Below, in pieces: positions 61,228 to 64,000 of a stretch of 64,000 bases of DNA. The notes beneath the pieces are model-generated. The model did no database searches. It was given only the letters and a program-made list of their open reading frames with translations, and was not told the DNA's origin. Source of the DNA: Streptomyces canus. Its GTDB lineage: Bacteria > Actinomycetota > Actinomycetes > Streptomycetales > Streptomycetaceae. How positions within the stretch are numbered: position 1 is the first letter of the stretch; each line of letters opens with the position of its first letter. The position numbers and the translations under genes are program-made. The DNA lies in the NCBI RefSeq assembly GCF_041435015.1, contig NZ_CP107989.1:9300001-9364000 (forward strand), in the 5' to 3' direction.

Positions 61228-61965
61228 GTGGAGGAGTCGGTGCTCGGCGGCGGCGCGGTCAACGAGGTCGTCCGCGTCGGAGAGACCGTGCGGCGCACAC
61301 CGTCGCAACGGTCGCCGTTCGTACGGGAGTTGCTCGCGCTGTTCGAGAGCGCCCACTGGCGTGGCGCGCCCCGGTTCCTCGGCATCGACGAACACGGCCG
61401 GGAGACGTTCGGCTACCTCGAGGGGAGGGCCGGGGTGACCTTGTCCGAGCGCGTCGCCGCCCGTGACGACGAAGCCCTCGTGGAGGTCGCCCGACTCGTC
61501 CGGTCCTTCCACGACCTGACCCACGGGACGCCGCTCGCCGGCCATCGGGACGTCGTCTGCCACAACGACCTCGCGCCGAAGAACACCGTCTACGCCGTGG
61601 CGGACGGCGCATGGCGCCCTTCGGCCTTCATCGACTGGGACCTGGCCGCCCCGGGCGCCCGGATCCACGACGTCGCCCACGTGTGCTGGCAGTACCTCGA
61701 CCTGGGTCCGGCCGTCACCGACGTGGCGGAGGCCGCTCGCCGGATCCGGCTGATCTGCGACGCCTACGGCCTCGACGGGCGGGACCGGCTGCTGGACACG
61801 GTGCTGTGGTGGCAGGACCGGTGCCGGCGAGGAATCGAGGCCGGGGCGCTGCGCGGCGAGCCGGCCATGGTCGGGCTGCGGGAACGGGGGGCCGTGGACG
61901 AGGTACGGGCCGCCTGGGAGTGGGTCGCCGGTCACCGGCGCGAGCTGGGCTCCCTCCTGGGGTGA
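61228..61965 (+). CDS. APH-family phosphotransferase-like protein
   Basis: A 245-residue APH-fold protein. The catalytic loop is VCHNDLAPKNTVY (HND instead of HGD, Asp and Asn retained) and the metal segment FIDWDLAAPGARIHDVAHV. The N-terminal ATP-binding lobe is short (ETVRRTPSQRSPFVRELLAL), shorter than in true aminoglycoside kinases. GTG 61228 has GGGAGG six bases upstream, preferable to ATG 61198. The substrate is unknown. Confidence 0.85.
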   Translation: MEESVLGGGAVNEVVRVGETVRRTPSQRSPFVRELLALFESAHWRGAPRFLGIDEHGRETFGYLEGRAGVTLSERVAARDDEALVEVARLVRSFHDLTHGTPLAGHRDVVCHNDLAPKNTVYAVADGAWRPSAFIDWDLAAPGARIHDVAHVCWQYLDLGPAVTDVAEAARRIRLICDAYGLDGRDRLLDTVLWWQDRCRRGIEAGALRGEPAMVGLRERGAVDEVRAAWEWVAGHRRELGSLLG

Positions 61966-61975
61966 CGCCATGCGG

Positions 61976-62010
61976 AGGGGGCCGGTCCACCGAGTGTGGA
62001 CCGGCCCCCT
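61976..62010. terminator. perfect 15-bp bidirectional terminator hairpin
   Basis: AGGGGGCCGGTCCAC (61976-61990) pairs exactly with 61996-62010 across a CGAGT loop, between the converging phosphotransferase (stop 61965) and SPW gene (stop 62031). Confidence 0.82.
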
Positions 62011-62030
62011 ACTCCTGGGTCGAGGATTCT

Positions 62031-62471
62031 CTACGGCTTGGGTGCGCTCTTCGCCGCCGTGACGGTGCACATCAGCCCCAGGATCACCGCGAGGGCGCCG
62101 ATGATGATGTTGTTCAGCGCCACACCGGCGTCGGGGCTCTCGCCGACGACCCAGGGGGCGATGATCATCCAGATGCCGACCGCGCAGAAGGCCCAGCTGA
62201 GGCCGTACATGCGCTCAGGGGTCTGGGTGAATCCGAGGGCCAGCAGACCGGTCGCTATGCCCACGATGAGGTTGTGGGTCACGAGGGCGGGCTGGCTCGT
62301 CGTGTAGTGGAGTATCCAGGGGGACACGGCGCAGTACAGACCGAGCAGGAACACCGGTCCGTCCACGAGCGCCACATCACGACCGCCGAGCATGCGGGCG
62401 TAGCGTTCCCGCATTTCTGGAGCGTCAGGGTGGCTGGTGATGTCACCTCTGGTGTGCGAGACGTTGGCCAT
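62031..62471 (-). CDS. SPW-repeat membrane protein
   Basis: A 146-residue inner-membrane protein with four hydrophobic helices. Two SPW repeats are visible (LLGLYCAVSPWILHYTTS and VGIWMIIAPWVVGESPD, each followed by a helix NLIVGIATGLLALGF or NNIIIGALAVILGL). The family is often found near stress- or vitamin-K-related genes, but no function is settled. An AT-rich promoter stretch (about 62535-62572) lies upstream. Confidence 0.88.
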   Translation of the reverse strand: MANVSHTRGDITSHPDAPEMRERYARMLGGRDVALVDGPVFLLGLYCAVSPWILHYTTSQPALVTHNLIVGIATGLLALGFTQTPERMYGLSWAFCAVGIWMIIAPWVVGESPDAGVALNNIIIGALAVILGLMCTVTAAKSAPKP

Positions 62472-62604
62472 GACTCGTCTCCTTTGACTTGCTGGCCTGA
62501 CCGCGTCTGGTGCGGTGTGCGGTAAGCGCCGCCTGCATACATTCTGCGCTTATTTTCCCTTTATGTGTAGAGGTGGCGGCCCGTCTCCCGGTTCCCGGCC
62601 GACC

Positions 62605-63978
62605 TCAGTCACGGCCCCGGGCCCGCTTGAAGCGGGCGAGTCCCTCGGGCAGCTCCACGATCGGATCCGGATAGTCGAGCGCGGCGCGGTCCAGACCCCG
62701 CAGCTTCCACGGCTCGTGCACCACGGGCCCCCGCAGCGCGGCCAGTTCGGGCACCCAGCGGCGGACGTAGGCGCCGTCGGGGTCGTAGCGCTTGGCCTGG
62801 GTGACGGGGTTGAGGACGCGGTGGGGCCGGGTGTCGGTGCCGGTACCCGCCATCCACTGCCAGTTGAGCTGGTTGTTGGCGAGGTCGCCGTCGACCAGCA
62901 GATCCAGGAAGTGCCGGGCACCGACGCGCCAGTCGACGTACAGCGTCTTGGTGAGGAAGCTCGCCGTCAGCAGCCGGCCACGGTTGTGCATCCACCCCTC
63001 GTGGCGCAGCTGGCGCATCGCCGCGTCGACGATCGGGTAGCCGGTGCGGCCTTCCTTCCACGCCGCGATGTCCTCGGCGGCGGCCCGCCCGGAGCGCCAA
63101 CGGTCGTGTCGGGTGCGGTAGTCGGTGGCGGCCGCGGCAGGGCGTGCCGCGAGCACCTGCCGGTTGAAGTCGCGCCAGGCGAGCTGCCGTACGAAGGCCT
63201 CGGCGCCCGGACCGCCTGCCCGGCGCGAGCGGTGGACGAGTTCGACGGGGGAGAGGGTGCCGAAGTGAAGGTGCGGGGAGAGCCGGGAGGTCGCGTCGCC
63301 GGCCAGGTCGTCATGGTGGTCCTCGTACGCGGTCACGCCCGCCCGCAGCCACGTGGTGAGCTGCTTGCGGCCCTCCGTCTCACCGCCGGCGGCGAGTCCT
63401 TCCGAGAGTCCGGACAGCTCGTCACGGGACGGCAGGAGCTCGGACCCGACGCCGTCAGGGACCCGCACGGTCCGCGGGGCGGCGAGCGGGTCCCGCAGCC
63501 GCTCCTGGGACCAGCGCCGGAAGTAGGGAGTGAAGACGGCGAAATGGTCCGAGGCTGCCGGGACCACCGAGCCGGGAGCGACGGCCGTGGTCACCGTGTC
63601 GTGAACGTGCAGCCGTACGCCCTCCGCCTCCAGGGCCCGGCGCAGCCGCTCCTCCCGCCGGTGGGCGTGGGCGCTGACGTCGGACGCCATGTGCACCTCG
63701 TCGGCGTCCGCCTCGGCGGCGACCTTGCACACCTCCTCGACGAGGCTGCCGTGGCGCACGACCAGCCGGCCGCCCCGCTCGCGCAGACCGGCGTCGAGGT
63801 CACGCAGACAGTCGGCCAGGAACGCCAGCCGGTTGGGGGCGGCGAATCCGGCGGCGTCCACGGCCTGGTCCCGCACGAACAGCGGGACGACCTGCTCGGT
63901 GCCGTCCAGGGCGGCTCGGAGCGGCGGGTGGTCGTGCAGGCGCAGGTCGCAGGTGAACAGGACGACCGAGATGCTCAT
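62605..63978 (-). CDS. phr: deoxyribodipyrimidine photo-lyase (class I CPD photolyase)
   Basis: A 457-residue flavoprotein that repairs cyclobutane pyrimidine dimers with blue light. The N-terminal antenna-binding Rossmann domain (MSISVVLFTCDLRLHDHPPL) and the C-terminal FAD/DNA domain with TSRLSPHLHFGTLSPVELVH, RQLAWRDFNRQVLA, GYPIVDAAMRQLRHEGWMHN and NNQLNWQWMAGTGTD are all present, including the Trp and Asn residues near FAD. The length is standard. The start lies 22 bp from the right edge of the window. Confidence 0.95.
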   Translation of the reverse strand: MSISVVLFTCDLRLHDHPPLRAALDGTEQVVPLFVRDQAVDAAGFAAPNRLAFLADCLRDLDAGLRERGGRLVVRHGSLVEEVCKVAAEADADEVHMASDVSAHAHRREERLRRALEAEGVRLHVHDTVTTAVAPGSVVPAASDHFAVFTPYFRRWSQERLRDPLAAPRTVRVPDGVGSELLPSRDELSGLSEGLAAGGETEGRKQLTTWLRAGVTAYEDHHDDLAGDATSRLSPHLHFGTLSPVELVHRSRRAGGPGAEAFVRQLAWRDFNRQVLAARPAAAATDYRTRHDRWRSGRAAAEDIAAWKEGRTGYPIVDAAMRQLRHEGWMHNRGRLLTASFLTKTLYVDWRVGARHFLDLLVDGDLANNQLNWQWMAGTGTDTRPHRVLNPVTQAKRYDPDGAYVRRWVPELAALRGPVVHEPWKLRGLDRAALDYPDPIVELPEGLARFKRARGRD

Positions 63979-64000
63979 GGTGCGTACTCCGGGATGCAGA

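Overview
The window reads as high-GC actinobacterial DNA, almost certainly Streptomyces: strong third-position GC, GTG and TTG starts, rare TTA codons, an SsgA-like sporulation protein, an NsdA-type TPR regulator, a DUF397 protein, HxlR/TetR/MmyB-type regulators and many secreted enzymes. No rRNA, tRNA, CRISPR array, insertion sequence or origin was recognised.

Region 1 (1-11.6 kb) is a decayed regulatory zone. Intact genes (alpha/beta hydrolase, two HxlR regulators, a PaaI thioesterase, two paralogous TetR regulators, an aminoglycoside-phosphotransferase-like protein, an SDR plus DHA2 exporter pair) lie among at least ten gene remnants. The remnants are both ends of acyl-CoA ligases, a TetR tail, a thioesterase copy, half an amidase joined to an AraC tail, a frameshifted CGNR protein, a hydrolase tail, an MDR oxidoreductase tail and a probable saccharopine-dehydrogenase-like remnant.

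Region 2 (11.6-20.2 kb) holds dihydrolipoamide dehydrogenase, an MpaB/DUF2236 protein, a Ser/Thr kinase with eight 42-residue repeats, a phytoene-desaturase-like flavoprotein, a strongly adenine-depleted tandem repeat tract, and a divergent SDR / MmyB-type regulator pair with a clear dyad between them.

Region 3 (20.3-36.3 kb) is a CoA-ester catabolic region. It contains a flavin oxidoreductase-acyl-CoA ligase operon, a secreted penicillin-acylase-family enzyme, a second ligase, phenylacetate-CoA ligase, an LtaS-like membrane sulfatase, then a FadD19-like ligase divergent from an EchA19-like crotonase followed by a DUF35 protein and two thiolase-fold proteins lacking the nucleophilic Cys. That order recalls the mycobacterial sterol side-chain block fadD19-echA19 / Rv3521-ltp4-ltp3. 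A shared operator-like sequence, TCTGAC-N5-(A/G)TCAGA followed by AAACCC, sits before the flavin oxidoreductase operon and in the ligase/crotonase divergent promoter. It suggests one regulon.

Region 4 (36.3-49.6 kb) is regulatory and developmental: DUF397, a CGNR protein, a LAL-type LuxR regulator, a secreted peptidoglycan amidase, a TTA-containing phosphotransferase-like gene, an NsdA-like regulator, a TTA-containing PAS/PP2C phosphatase, an SsgA-like protein behind a consensus Crp site, and a baeRF-type protein.

Region 5 (49.6-64 kb) is housekeeping and accessory: a TAP-family secreted peptidase, a second A-poor degenerate repeat tract, a methyltransferase, a nucleoside deaminase, an MFS exporter divergent from a MerR regulator with a perfect dyad, three GNAT proteins, an epimerase, small membrane proteins, a secreted modular protein, a P-loop kinase, another phosphotransferase and a DNA photolyase.
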